Positions 1 to 7,093 of a stretch of DNA of 26,120 nucleotides are shown here, piece by piece. A program made the translations under genes and the position numbers. The stretch lies in NCBI GenBank assembly GCA_036897095.1, contig JAYMSP010002125.1, forward strand, positions 1 to 26,120, in the 5' to 3' direction. The stretch is from Plantago elongata. Taxonomy: Eukaryota; Streptophyta; Magnoliopsida; Lamiales; Plantaginaceae. The stretch's first letter is position 1; each line of letters opens with the position of its first letter. The notes beneath the pieces are model-generated. The model searched no databases. It had not been told where the DNA came from and saw only the letters and a program-made list of their open reading frames with translations.

Positions 1-256
1 CTCAAGAAAAACCGGTACTAGCTACTAACTTTACTTTACTTATTGTTGTTTTATATAGAATTGTTGTTTTATTATACCTTATCCAATTATACTAACTTTA
101 CTCATTTTTGTGTTACTGTAGGTGAATGATGATGGAGGAGGCGACGGTGGTGGGCGTTGGAGGAGGCGACGGGCAGTGGAAGAGGCGATGGTGGTGGGCA
201 GTGGAGGAGGCGATGGTGGTGGGCGGTGGAGGAGACGACGGTTTAAATTACTTTGA
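1..256 (+). CDS. Two-exon Gly/Arg-rich microgene, unit 0 (5' partial)
   Basis: Partial copy cut by the window edge. The first exon ends at 14 (reads ...QEKP) and the second runs from 122 to a TGA at 254-256, with a GT-AG intron of 107 bp between. The second exon begins VNDDGGGDGGGRWRRRR and ends FKLL; it is longer than in the next two units because the G-rich minisatellite has one more repeat. I do not recognise the product. The regular repeat and biased composition mean it could be a transcribed non-coding repeat rather than a protein gene. Confidence 0.3.
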
Positions 257-410
257 ATAAGTACTTATGCTTTAAAGAGTTAACTATTTACTTTACAAAT
301 AAAGTAATAATGTTAAATACTAGTTAATAATTAAGTATAAACTAAAAAAGGCTCACTGAGAATAGCCTTCATGCCAATATGCTAGCAGCTAACCTTAATT
401 ATATTGGTGC

Positions 411-463
411 TATATAAACTGCTTCTCACACTTTCATTCTTCTTCTGCTCTTGCATATTTGAC
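411..463 (+). promoter_or_regulatory. TATA box and leader of microgene unit 1
   Basis: TATATAAA at 411-418 lies 53 bp before the ATG at 464, with a CT-rich leader (CTTCTCACACTTTCATTC) between them. This is a normal plant core-promoter layout, with transcription expected to start near 440-450. A CATGCCAATATGC stretch lies about 40 bp upstream; in the other units it reads CATGCAAATATGC and so contains the RY-type core CATGCA. Activity is inferred, not shown. Confidence 0.5.
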
Positions 464-729
464 ATGGATTCTCAAGGAAAACCGGTACTAGCTACTAATT
501 TTTTTTTACTTATTGTTGTTTTTTAACTCATCTAATTAATGCATGCATATGATAGAATTGTTGTTTTATACCTTATCCAATTATACAAACTTTACTCATT
601 TTTGTGTTACTGTAGGTGAATGATGATGGAGGAGGCGACGGTGGTGGGTGGTGGAGGAGGCGACGGGCAGTGGAGGAGGCGATGGTGGTGGGCGGTGGAG
701 GAGTCGACGATTTAAACTACTTTGAATAA
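464..729 (+). CDS. Two-exon Gly/Arg-rich microgene, unit 1
   Basis: Exon 1 is 464-484 (MDSQGKP). The GT-AG intron is 485-615 (131 bp). Exon 2 is 616-729 and ends in TAA. The predicted product is 44 residues: a hydrophilic start, a GGGDGGG block, a basic WWRRRR cluster, AVEEAMVVGGGG, and the end VDDLNYFE. There is no signal peptide or membrane segment. TATA box, leader, start, splice sites and stop are all in register, as in unit 2. I know of no homologue. The G-rich part is a minisatellite, so coding status is uncertain; the conserved exon-intron layout is the main argument for a real transcript. Confidence 0.4.
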
Positions 730-890
730 ATATTTATGCTTTAAAAGAGTTAACGGTTTACTTTACAAATAAAGTAATAATGTTAAATACTAGTTAATTA
801 TTAAGTATAAACTAAAAAAGGCTCCGTGAGAAAGACTAACTTTAGCCTTCATGCAAATATGCTAGCAGCTAAACTTAATTATATTGGTGC

Positions 891-943
891 TATATAAATT
901 GCTTCTCACACTTCCATTCTTCTTCTTCTCTTGCATATTTGGC
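891..943 (+). promoter_or_regulatory. TATA box and leader of microgene unit 2
   Basis: TATATAAA at 891-898, again exactly 53 bp before the start codon at 944, with the same CT-rich leader. CATGCAAATATGC (RY-type core CATGCA plus an ATGCAAAT octamer) lies just upstream. Confidence 0.5.
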
Positions 944-1209
944 ATGGATTCTCAAGGAAAACCGGTACTAGCTACTAACTTTACTTTAATTATTGTTGTT
1001 TTATACCTCATCTAATTAATGCATTCTTATGATAGAATTGTTGTTTTATATCTTATTCAATTATACTAACTTTACTCATTTTTTTATTACTGTAGGTGAA
1101 TGATGATGGAGGAGGCGATGGTGGTGGGCGGTGGAGGAGGCGACGGGCAGTGGAGGAGGCGATGATGGTGGGCGGTGGAGGAGGCGACGGTTTAAACTAC
1201 TTTGAATAA
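944..1209 (+). CDS. Two-exon Gly/Arg-rich microgene, unit 2
   Basis: Exon 1 is 944-964 (MDSQGKP), the intron 965-1095 (131 bp, GT-AG), exon 2 1096-1209 with a TAA stop. The 44-residue product differs from unit 1 at a few positions (GRWRRRR instead of GWWRRRR; AMMVGGGGGDG before LNYFE). Frame and stop are kept despite the changes, which weakly favours coding. Function unknown. Confidence 0.4.
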
Positions 1210-1368
1210 ATTCTTATGCTTTAAAGAGTTAACTGTTTACTTTATAAATAATGTAATAATGTTAAATACTAGTTAATAATTAAGTATAAACTAAAAAAGG
1301 CTCCCTGAGAATGACTAGTTTAGCCTTCATGCAAATATGCTAGCTGCTAAACTTAGTTATATTGGTGC

Positions 1369-1421
1369 TATATAAATTGTTTCTCACACTTCCATTCTTC
1401 TTCTTCTCTTGCATATTTGGC
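1369..1421 (+). promoter_or_regulatory. TATA box and leader of microgene unit 3
   Basis: TATATAAA at 1369-1376, 53 bp before the ATG at 1422. The core-promoter spacing is therefore the same in all three complete leaders of the array. Confidence 0.5.
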
Positions 1422-1624
1422 ATGAATTCTCAAGAAAAACCGGTACTAGCTACTAACTTTACTTTACTTATTGTTGTTTTATATAGAATTGTTGTTTTAT
1501 TATACCTTATCCAATTATACTAACTTTGCTCATTTTTATGTTACTATAGGTGAATGATGATGGAGGAGGCGACGGTGGTGGGCGTTGGAGGAGGCGACTG
1601 TTGCAGTGTACAAGATCAGCATGA
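1422..1624 (+). pseudogene. Microgene unit 3, truncated and fused to a gene fragment
   Basis: Exon 1 is 1422-1442 (MNSQEKP, with D2 changed to N). The intron is 1443-1549 and has the shorter 107-bp form also seen in unit 0. Exon 2 starts at 1550 but the G-rich block is cut near 1600, where it runs directly into the membrane-protein fragment. The reading frame then stops at TGA 1622-1624, so the product would be 31 residues. This junction marks the right end of the direct array. Confidence 0.45.
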
Positions 1625-1740
1625 CACTGTTGCAGGTTTGTGATACTGAAGATCAATCAGAATACAGATTGTTCGAGCAAATCAGTGTCATGATTGCAGA
1701 TATAACGTCGGCATGTAAAGTTAACAATTTTTCTAGCTAA
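1604..1740 (+). pseudogene. 3' fragment of plant membrane-protein family, copy a
   Basis: This carries the last ~44 codons of a family also present at 2951-3301 and 4856-5193. The frame reads YKISMTLLQVCDTEDQ, then RLFEQISVMIADITSAC, and ends at TAA 1738-1740. Everything upstream was lost at the junction with the microgene array. The 3' flank (1741-2000) closely matches the flanks of the other copies, so coding fragment and flank were duplicated together. It has no start codon or promoter of its own. Confidence 0.6.
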
Positions 1741-2002
1741 ATAGCAACTGTCACATCCAAGTTATGTACAGCTTTCCTGGTTTGATAATTTTGTATATTT
1801 CAGCTGATCTGTATCAACTTTATGACTGATTGATTAGTTCAAAATCCATGCAATTGTCAACATAATTAACTAAAATACATAGATAATATATTGTTTTAAT
1901 CTAAATTCTTACATATCCTTAGAATTTGTTCTCTCGGAGAACTTTTTTGGACTTCACAAAACAAAAGCCCAAAAGTGACTTGAAATATAACAACGATCGT
2001 CT

Positions 2003-2534
2003 CTAACGACCTAAACTAAAAGGCCGTGGCTTAGAAATAACAAACCGTCTCTCGTCTCTACTTGTCATCTTCCTCCTCCTCATCCTCCTCCTCTTTTTAT
2101 CCTCCTCATTCTCATCATCATCATCCTCCTCCTCCTTATCCGTAACATCTTCTACGTCGCTCTCTTCCTCTTTCTTACTCGTAACCTCTTCTTCGTCCCT
2201 ATCAGGGTGGTCGTCGCGTTCATGAATATTGTTGTTGTCGATGGTCTCGGATGCGAATCCATCACCTTTATGATCATTCACGAACCAACCGAGACCATCA
2301 TCCACGAAATAATCATCATCACCATCATTATTCATCTGCAGTGACACAAAAATGAGTAAAGTTAGTATAATTGGATAAGGTATAAAACAAACAATTCTAT
2401 TATATGCATGCATTAATTAGATAAGGTATAAAACAAACAATTCTATTATATGCATGCATTAATTAGATAAGGTATAAAACAACAATAAGTAAAGTAAAGT
2501 TAGTAGCAAGTACCGATTTTCCTTGAGAATCCAT
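2003..2534 (-). CDS. Two-exon acidic microgene A1
   Basis: Exon 1 is 2534-2514 (MDSQGKS). The GT-AG intron is 2513-2336 (178 bp). Exon 2 is 2335-2003. The predicted product is 117 residues: MNNDGDDDYFVDDGLGWFVN near the start, a Glu/Asp-rich middle (EEEVTSKKEEESDVEDVTDK), then a basic tail with KKRRRMRRRK. It has no signal peptide or membrane helix and would be soluble and disordered. Leader, exon 1 and intron are those of the Gly/Arg-rich microgenes; only exon 2 differs. The intron is longer because it contains a 46-bp tandem duplication (ATAAGG at 2375, 2421 and 2467). The basic tail is absent from copies A2 and A3, so it probably arose by a frame change in the low-complexity tract. Function unknown. 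Confidence 0.42.
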
Positions 2535-2590
2535 GCCAAATATGCAAGAGAAGAAGAAGAATGGAAGTGTGACAAGAGCTTATACAAATC

Positions 2591-2797
2591 TAATAGCATA
2601 TTTGCATGAAGTCTAACAGATTATATTCCCATGGCATTCAGGAAGGATTTGCATGAAGCTAATAGCATATTTGCATGAAGTCTAACAGATTATATTCTCA
2701 TGGCATTCAGGGAGGATTTGCATGAAGCTAATAGCATATTTGCATGAAGTCTAAAGGATTACATTCCAATGGCATTCTGGATGATTTGGAGGAGTTC
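2591..2797 (-). repeat. 69-bp tandem repeats upstream of acidic microgene A1
   Basis: Three tandem copies of a 69-bp unit, with TAATAGCATA at 2591, 2660 and 2729. Each contains ATTTGCATGAAG, some of them twice, and a GGCATTC(A/T)GG box. They lie immediately upstream of the A1 leader, where the direct array has only one such motif before its TATA box. A degraded set of the same repeats precedes A2 (about 4510-4690). On the gene's strand the motif reads CTTCATGCAAAT, which includes the RY-type core CATGCA. A regulatory role is inferred only. Confidence 0.7.
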
Positions 2798-2950
2798 CAT
2801 TGGGATTAATTTGACCGAGTGGTATTGAAGTAGTAGCTTAGCTCTTATAGTATAAACTATAAAGAATAGTTTTAGTACCGTATTATTTGTATAAATGATA
2901 AGTTACTATATCTCCTTTAAGTCTTCCTCAGGGAGCCTTTTTTAGTTTAT

Positions 2951-3301
2951 GCAGACATTGTCTGGGTAGACCTCGACCTGCATTGCAAGAGGCAGGACAA
3001 AGATCTGTATGAGTCTTCTCGTAATGGTGTAAGCTCAAAGGAGGTATTGCAAGACCTTTCTAACAAAGCTGAAGAGGCAGTAGCTGAGTTCAAGGGAGAT
3101 GTCAAAGACCACCTGATGAAAAATCCTCTGCATTGGCCTGCTAAGGTAATAACTTCAAATGCAATGTACAAGATCAGCAGGACACTGTTACAGGTTTGTG
3201 ATACTGAAGATCAAACAGAAGACAGATTGTTCGAGCAAATCAGTGTCATGATTGCAGATATAACGTCGGCATGTAAAGTTACAAATTTTCTAGCTAAATA
3301 G
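2951..3301 (+). pseudogene. 3' fragment of plant membrane-protein family, copy b (longest open copy)
   Basis: One frame is open from 2951 to the TAG at 3299-3301 (116 residues). Key stretches are ADIVWVDLDLHCKRQDKDLY, SNKAEEAVAEFKGDVKDHLM, HWPAKVITSNAMYKISRTLL and FEQISVMIADITSAC. I recognise the pattern (ADIVW..., WP.RVIA.N.MYRIS, MIADI.AACLTN) as the cytosolic C-terminal part of a plant-specific multi-pass membrane-protein family of unknown function. The match is from memory and no family name is certain. A GCAG directly precedes the homology, consistent with a former splice acceptor. Immediately upstream is the inverted microgene spacer, so the 5' exons are missing and the copy is probably not functional. 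Confidence 0.6.
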
Positions 3302-3619
3302 CAACTATCACATCCAGGTTCTATACAGCTTTCCTGGTTTGATAATTTTGTATATCTCAGTTGATCTGTACCAACTTTATGACAGATTGATTAGTTCAGA
3401 ATCTATGCAATTGTCAACATAATTAGCTAAAAACACATAGATATATCTTGTTTTAATCCAAATTCTTGCATATCCTTAGAATTTGTTCTCTCGGAAAACT
3501 TTTTTGGACTTCACAAAATAAAAGCCCAAAAGTGGCTTAGAAATATAACAACGATCTCTAACGACCTAAACTAAAAGCCCAAAAGTGGTTTAGAAATAAC
3601 AAGTGGTCTCTCGTCCCTA

Positions 3620-3760
3620 CATGCCATCTTCCTCCTCCTTTTCCTCCTCCTCCTCCTACTCCTTTTCCTCATTCATATCCTCATCCTCCTTTTCCTCCTC
3701 ATTCTCATCCTCCTCCTCCTTATCCGTAACCTCTTCTACGTCGCTCTCTTCCTCCTCCTT
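3620..3760. repeat. TCC/GAG-rich simple-sequence tract
   Basis: Imperfect (TCC)n/(TCATCC)n tract on the plus strand. It is the Glu-rich coding stretch of acidic microgene A2 on the minus strand. Its counterparts lie at about 2065-2135 and 5520-5570, and length changes here explain the different C-termini of the three acidic proteins. Confidence 0.8.
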
Positions 3761-3922
3761 ACTCGTACCCTCTTCTTCGTCAGGGTGGTCGCCGCGTACA
3801 TGATTATTGTTGTTGTCGATGGTCTCGGATGCGGATCCATCACTTTTATGATCATTCACGAACCAACCAATTCCATCATCCACAAAATAATCATCATCAC
3901 CATCATTAGGGTTTATTACCAT
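3656..3922 (-). CDS. Acidic microgene exon, copy A2
   Basis: The frame is open from ATG 3922-3920 to a TAG at 3658-3656 (88 residues) and extends upstream without a start to about 3991. It reads MVINPNDGDDDYFVDDGIGW near the start, then FVNDHKSDGSASETIDNNN, then a Glu-rich tail. It is clearly homologous to exon 2 of A1 and to A3. Here it lies 190 bp beyond the stop of the Gly/Arg-rich exon, so it could be a separate downstream ORF, an alternative second exon of the same microgene, or a relic. An early stop removes the basic tail found in A1. Confidence 0.35.
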   Translation of the reverse strand: MVINPNDGDDDYFVDDGIGWFVNDHKSDGSASETIDNNNNHVRGDHPDEEEGTSKEEEESDVEEVTDKEEEDENEEEKEDEDMNEEKE

Positions 3923-4113
3923 TAGGACTCCTCTTGTGGCTTCAATTCTCAGATTAATCCCTAATACTCTAACAATTACATTGGAGTCCAAAAAGCCATT
4001 TGAGAGTTGACTAGCTTATTTTATGTTTTGTAAATCTTCACACCCAAACAAGTCCTTATGCTATTAAGAGATTACTATTCATCTTCTTCTTCCATTCACA
4101 TATTCTCCCTTCT

Positions 4114-4458
4114 TCACCACCCACCACCATCACCTCCTCCACCACCCACCACCGTCTCCTCCACCGCCCACCACCATCGCCCCTCAATTGCCCATCGCCT
4201 CCTCCACCGCCTGTTGACTCCTCCACCGCACACCACCATCGCCTCCTCCACTGCCCGTCGCCTCCTCCACCGCCTACCACCGTCGCCTCCTCCATCATTA
4301 TTCACCTACAGTAAAATAAAAATGAGTAAAGTTAGTATAATTGGATAAGGTATAAAATAACAATTCTATTATATGCATGCATTAATTAGATAAGGTATAA
4401 AAACAACAATAATTAAAGTAAAGTTAGTAGCTAGTACCGATATTCTTTGAGAATCCAT
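4114..4458 (-). CDS. Two-exon Gly/Arg-rich microgene A2
   Basis: Exon 1 is 4458-4438 (MDSQRIS), the GT-AG intron 4437-4306 (132 bp), and exon 2 4305-4114 (VNNDGGGDGGRRWRRRRAVE..., ending GGGGGDGGGW). The product would be 70 residues, longer than those of the plus-strand units because the minisatellite is expanded. No clear TATATAAA is present upstream; the matching position reads TGTATAAG on the minus strand, so the promoter looks weakened. Confidence 0.35.
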
Positions 4459-4855
4459 GCCAAATATGCAAGAGAAAAAAGAAGAATGGAAGTGTGACAA
4501 GAGCTTATACAAAGCTAATAGCATATTTGCATGAAGGCTAACAGATTATATTCCCATGGATTAGCATATTTGCATGAAGTCTAACAGGTTATATTCATAT
4601 AGCATTCAGGGAGGATTTGCATGAAGCTAATAGCATATTTGCATGAAGTCTAACGGATTACATTTCCATGGCATTCTGGATGATTTGGAGGAGTTCCATT
4701 GGGATTAAATTGACCAAGTGGTATTGAAGTAGTAGCTTAGCTCTTTTATAGTATAAACTATAAAGAATAGTTCTAGTACCGTATTATTTGTATAAATGAT
4801 AAGTTACTATATCTCCTTTAAGTCTTCCTCAGAGAGCCTTTTTTATATTATTCAA

Positions 4856-5193
4856 ACATTGTCTGGGTAGACCTCGACCTGCATTGCAAGTGGCAGGACA
4901 AAGATCTGTATGAGTCTTCTCGTAATGGTGTAAACTCATAGGAGGTACTGCAAGACCTCTCTAACAAAGCTGAAGAGACAGTAGCTGAGGAGATGTCAAA
5001 GACCACCTGATGAAAAATCCTCTGAATTGGCCTGCTAAGGTAATAGCTTCAGATGCAATGTACAAGATCAGCAGGACACTATTACAGGTTTGTGATACTG
5101 AAGATCAAACAGAAGACAGATTGTTCGAGCAAATCAATGTCATGATTGAAGATATAACGTCGGCATGTTAAGTTACAATTTTTCTAGCTAAAT
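4856..5193 (+). pseudogene. 3' fragment of plant membrane-protein family, copy c (broken)
   Basis: Homologous to copy b along its length but disabled. There is an in-frame TAG at 4939-4941 where copy b has AAG, a 7-nt deletion near 4989 after GCTGAG that shifts the frame, and an early TAA near 5169. It lacks upstream exons like the other copies. The flank from 5194 to 5510 matches 3302-3600. Confidence 0.7.
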
Positions 5194-5510
5194 AGCAACT
5201 ATCACATCCAGGTTTTGTACAGCTTTCCTAGTTTGATAATTTTGTATATCTCAGCTGATCTGTATCAACTTTATGATTGATTGATTAGTTCAGAATCTAT
5301 GCAATTGTCAACATAATTAGCTAAAAACACATAGATAATATCTTGTTTTAATCCAAATTCTTACATATCCTTAGAATTTGTTCTCTCGGAGAACTTTTTT
5401 GGACTTCACAAAATAAATGCCCAAAAGTGGCTTAGAAATATAACAACGATCTCTAACGAACTAAACTAAAAGACCAAAAGTGGTTTAAACATAACAAACC
5501 TCTCTCGTCC

Positions 5511-5774
5511 CTACTTGCCATCTTCCTCCTCCTCATTTTCCTCCTCATTCTCATCCTCCTCCTCCTTATCCGTAACCTCTTCTACGTTGCTCTCTTCCTC
5601 CTCCTTACTCGTAACGTCTTCTTCGTCGCTATCAGGGTGGTCGCCGCGTTCATGAATATTGTTGTTGTCGATGGTCTGGGATGCGGATCCATCACCTTTA
5701 TGATCATTCACGAACCAACCAAGACCATCATCCACAAAATAATCATCATCACCATCATCAGGGTTTATTACCAT
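5511..5774 (-). CDS. Acidic microgene exon, copy A3
   Basis: Open from ATG 5774-5772 to the stop at 5513-5511 (87 residues); the frame also extends upstream to about 5840 without a start codon. It reads MVINPDDGDDDYFVDDGLGW, then FVNDHKGDGSASQTIDNNN, then a Glu-rich tail ending EEEEDGK. As in A2 it lies downstream of a Gly/Arg-rich exon (170 bp beyond its stop). The frame is kept between A2 and A3 over the non-repetitive N-terminal half, which suggests past coding use. Confidence 0.35.
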   Translation of the reverse strand: MVINPDDGDDDYFVDDGLGWFVNDHKGDGSASQTIDNNNIHERGDHPDSDEEDVTSKEEEESNVEEVTDKEEEDENEEENEEEEDGK

Positions 5775-5944
5775 TGGGACCCCTCTTGTGACTTTAATTC
5801 TCAGATTAATCCCTGATCTAACAATTACATTGGAGTCCAAAAAGCCATTTGAGAGTTGACTAGCTTATTTTATGTTTTGTAAATCTTCACGCCCAAACAA
5901 GGCCTTATACTATTAAGAGATTACTATTCATCTTCTTCTTCCAT

Positions 5945-6308
5945 TCACATATTCTCACTTCTCCACCGCCCACCACCGTCGCCTCCTCCACCGCCCATCA
6001 CCATCGCCCCTCCACTGCCCATCGCCTCCTCTACCTCCCACCACCATTGACTCCTCCACTGTCTGTTGCCTCCTTCACCGCACACCACCATCGCCTCCTC
6101 CACTGCCCGTCGCCTCCTCCACCGCCCACCACCATCACCTACTCCATCATTATTCACCTGCAGTAACATAAAAATGAGTAAAGTTAGTATAATTGGATAA
6201 GGTATAAACCAACAATTCTATTATATGCTTCATTAATTAGATAAGGTATAAAACAACAATAATTAAATTAAAGTTAGTAGCTAGTACCGGTTTTCCTTGA
6301 GAATCCAT
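5945..6308 (-). CDS. Two-exon Gly/Arg-rich microgene A3
   Basis: Exon 1 is 6308-6288 (MDSQGKP), the GT-AG intron 6287-6158 (130 bp), exon 2 6157-5945. The product would be 77 residues: VNNDGVGDGGGRWRRRRAVE, an expanded Gly/Trp/Arg-rich middle, and the end WRSENM. The leader is kept to about 40 bp upstream of the ATG, but beyond that the unit's own promoter is replaced by the inverted membrane-protein fragment. This copy has no TATA box and is the least likely to be expressed. Confidence 0.33.
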
Positions 6309-6339
6309 GCCAAATATGTAGAAGAAAAAGAATGGAAGT

Positions 6340-6845
6340 GTGAGAAGCGTCTACACGCTTGACAAAGGAGAGTCCTTCAGTAACACTTTTCAACAAGAAA
6401 TTGGACTTTCCTTTTTGGACATCCGGGAGTGCGATTGCTATGCTGGTCAGTGTGACTATAGGCAAAGACCAACAGTAAGGGAGTTCTTGAGAATGTAGAT
6501 TTGGAACTCTATAAAATTCTAGCACTCCATTGAAGTTGCAAGATTTGTACAGAAGTTTAACAAGTTCTGTGGTTTTCCCATCTTCGCTTTATCCATCTCG
6601 TTGCAGATTTTCCCAAGAGCTTGTTTTGGCAGCTCCGCCTCACCTTCAAGCTGCATAACATAGTACTCAATGCCTAACTTGGAATTATCAGTCAAGTCCT
6701 TGTTACACGACAAGGTCGATTCGGCAGATACACGCTTGTCCATTTTCAACCTTCTGATGATGTTGAAGCATGAAACATAAGGACTTGCGATGCAGACAAA
6801 GATAAAGAGGACAAGTTTGCTAGCTAAAACAATCATCCACTGCAC
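6340..6845 (-). pseudogene. Membrane-protein family, middle part, inverted and frameshifted
   Basis: The minus strand encodes the part of the family that normally precedes the fragments at 2951 and 4856. First comes a hydrophobic helix (MIVLASKLVLFIFVCIAS), then EYYVMQLEGEAELPKQALGK. A one-base shift near 6565-6580 is followed by VKLLYKSCNFNGVLEFYRVP, CWSLPIVTLTSIAIALPDV and SVTEGLSFVKRVD. The match to the plant family (CW.LP.VTLT.IA.ALP.. and VTEGL..V) is from memory but distinctive. Coding homology stops near 6345, where the leader of microgene A3 begins. With a frameshift and a lost 3' end it is a pseudogene. Confidence 0.6.
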
Positions 6846-6849
6846 AAAG

Positions 6850-7093
6850 TCAAACTATCTAATAAAGCTGACGCAACTGTTTTGAGTTCACTAGAGATGT
6901 TAGAGACTTATGAAAAATTCTTTCAATTGGCCTGCCAGAGTTATCGCTGCAAACGCAATGTACATAATCAGTTCAGTAAAACTTTGCTGATAATCTGTGA
7001 ATTAAGGTGAAGACATTCAAACGGATGATGAGTTATTTAAGCGAATCTGCGTTACGATTGCAGACGTACTGTCAGCATGTCTTAGCAATTGAG
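6850..7093 (+). pseudogene. Membrane-protein family, 3' part, diverged copy d
   Basis: DNA homology to copy b begins near 6850 (CTATCTAATAAAGCTGA against CTTTCTAACAAAGCTGA). It reads MKNSFNWPARVIAANAMYII, then after another frame change EDIQTDDELFKRICVTIADV and LSACLSN before TGA 7091-7093. At least two frameshifts are needed to follow it, one just before MKN and one near 6980-7010. It is more diverged from copies a-c than they are from each other, so it may be the older source locus. It lies head-to-head with the inverted middle part (6340-6845). Confidence 0.6.

Larger units (their letters stand above)
1..1602 (+). repeat. Tandem array of four ~470-480 bp units
   Basis: Four head-to-tail copies of one unit are visible. 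The first-exon end (AAACCG before GTACTA) falls at 14, 484, 964 and 1442, giving periods of 470, 480 and 478 bp. Each unit carries, in order, a first exon, a short AT-rich intron, a GGAGGAGGCGACGG-type G-rich block, and an AT-rich spacer with TTAAATACTAGTTAAT; three TATATAAA boxes precede the three complete first exons. The first unit is cut by the window edge and the array probably continues to the left. The fourth breaks off inside its G-rich block near 1600, where it joins a membrane-protein gene fragment. High similarity between copies, including the introns, suggests recent amplification. Confidence 0.92.
1604..6350. repeat. Compound repeat in three copies
   Basis: Three copies of a larger unit run 1604-2950 (5'-truncated), 2951-4855 and 4856-about 6350. 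Each holds a plus-strand membrane-protein 3' fragment, about 280 bp of shared 3' flank, and an inverted (minus-strand) microgene unit with its upstream region. Shared landmarks are TTGATTAGTTCA in the flank, the GA-rich acidic exon, GTACCG at the first-exon donor and CCATGCC at the start codon. Copy 1 lacks about 380 bp inside the microgene. Copy 3 ends where the upstream region is replaced by an inverted gene fragment near 6345. Confidence 0.85.

Noticed and set aside
1..1602. CRISPR-like array of regular repeats
   Set aside because: The units are about 480 bp and nearly identical throughout, with introns and TATA boxes; there are no short repeats separated by unique spacers, and the genome is eukaryotic.
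3603..3803. Plus-strand poly-Ser open frame
   Set aside because: It is the complement of the GAG-rich acidic exon; a simple-sequence artefact.
4058..4348. Plus-strand Pro/His/Ser-rich open frame
   Set aside because: It is the complement of the Gly/Arg-rich minisatellite exon of A2; composition is imposed by the repeat and it has no promoter or splice structure of its own.
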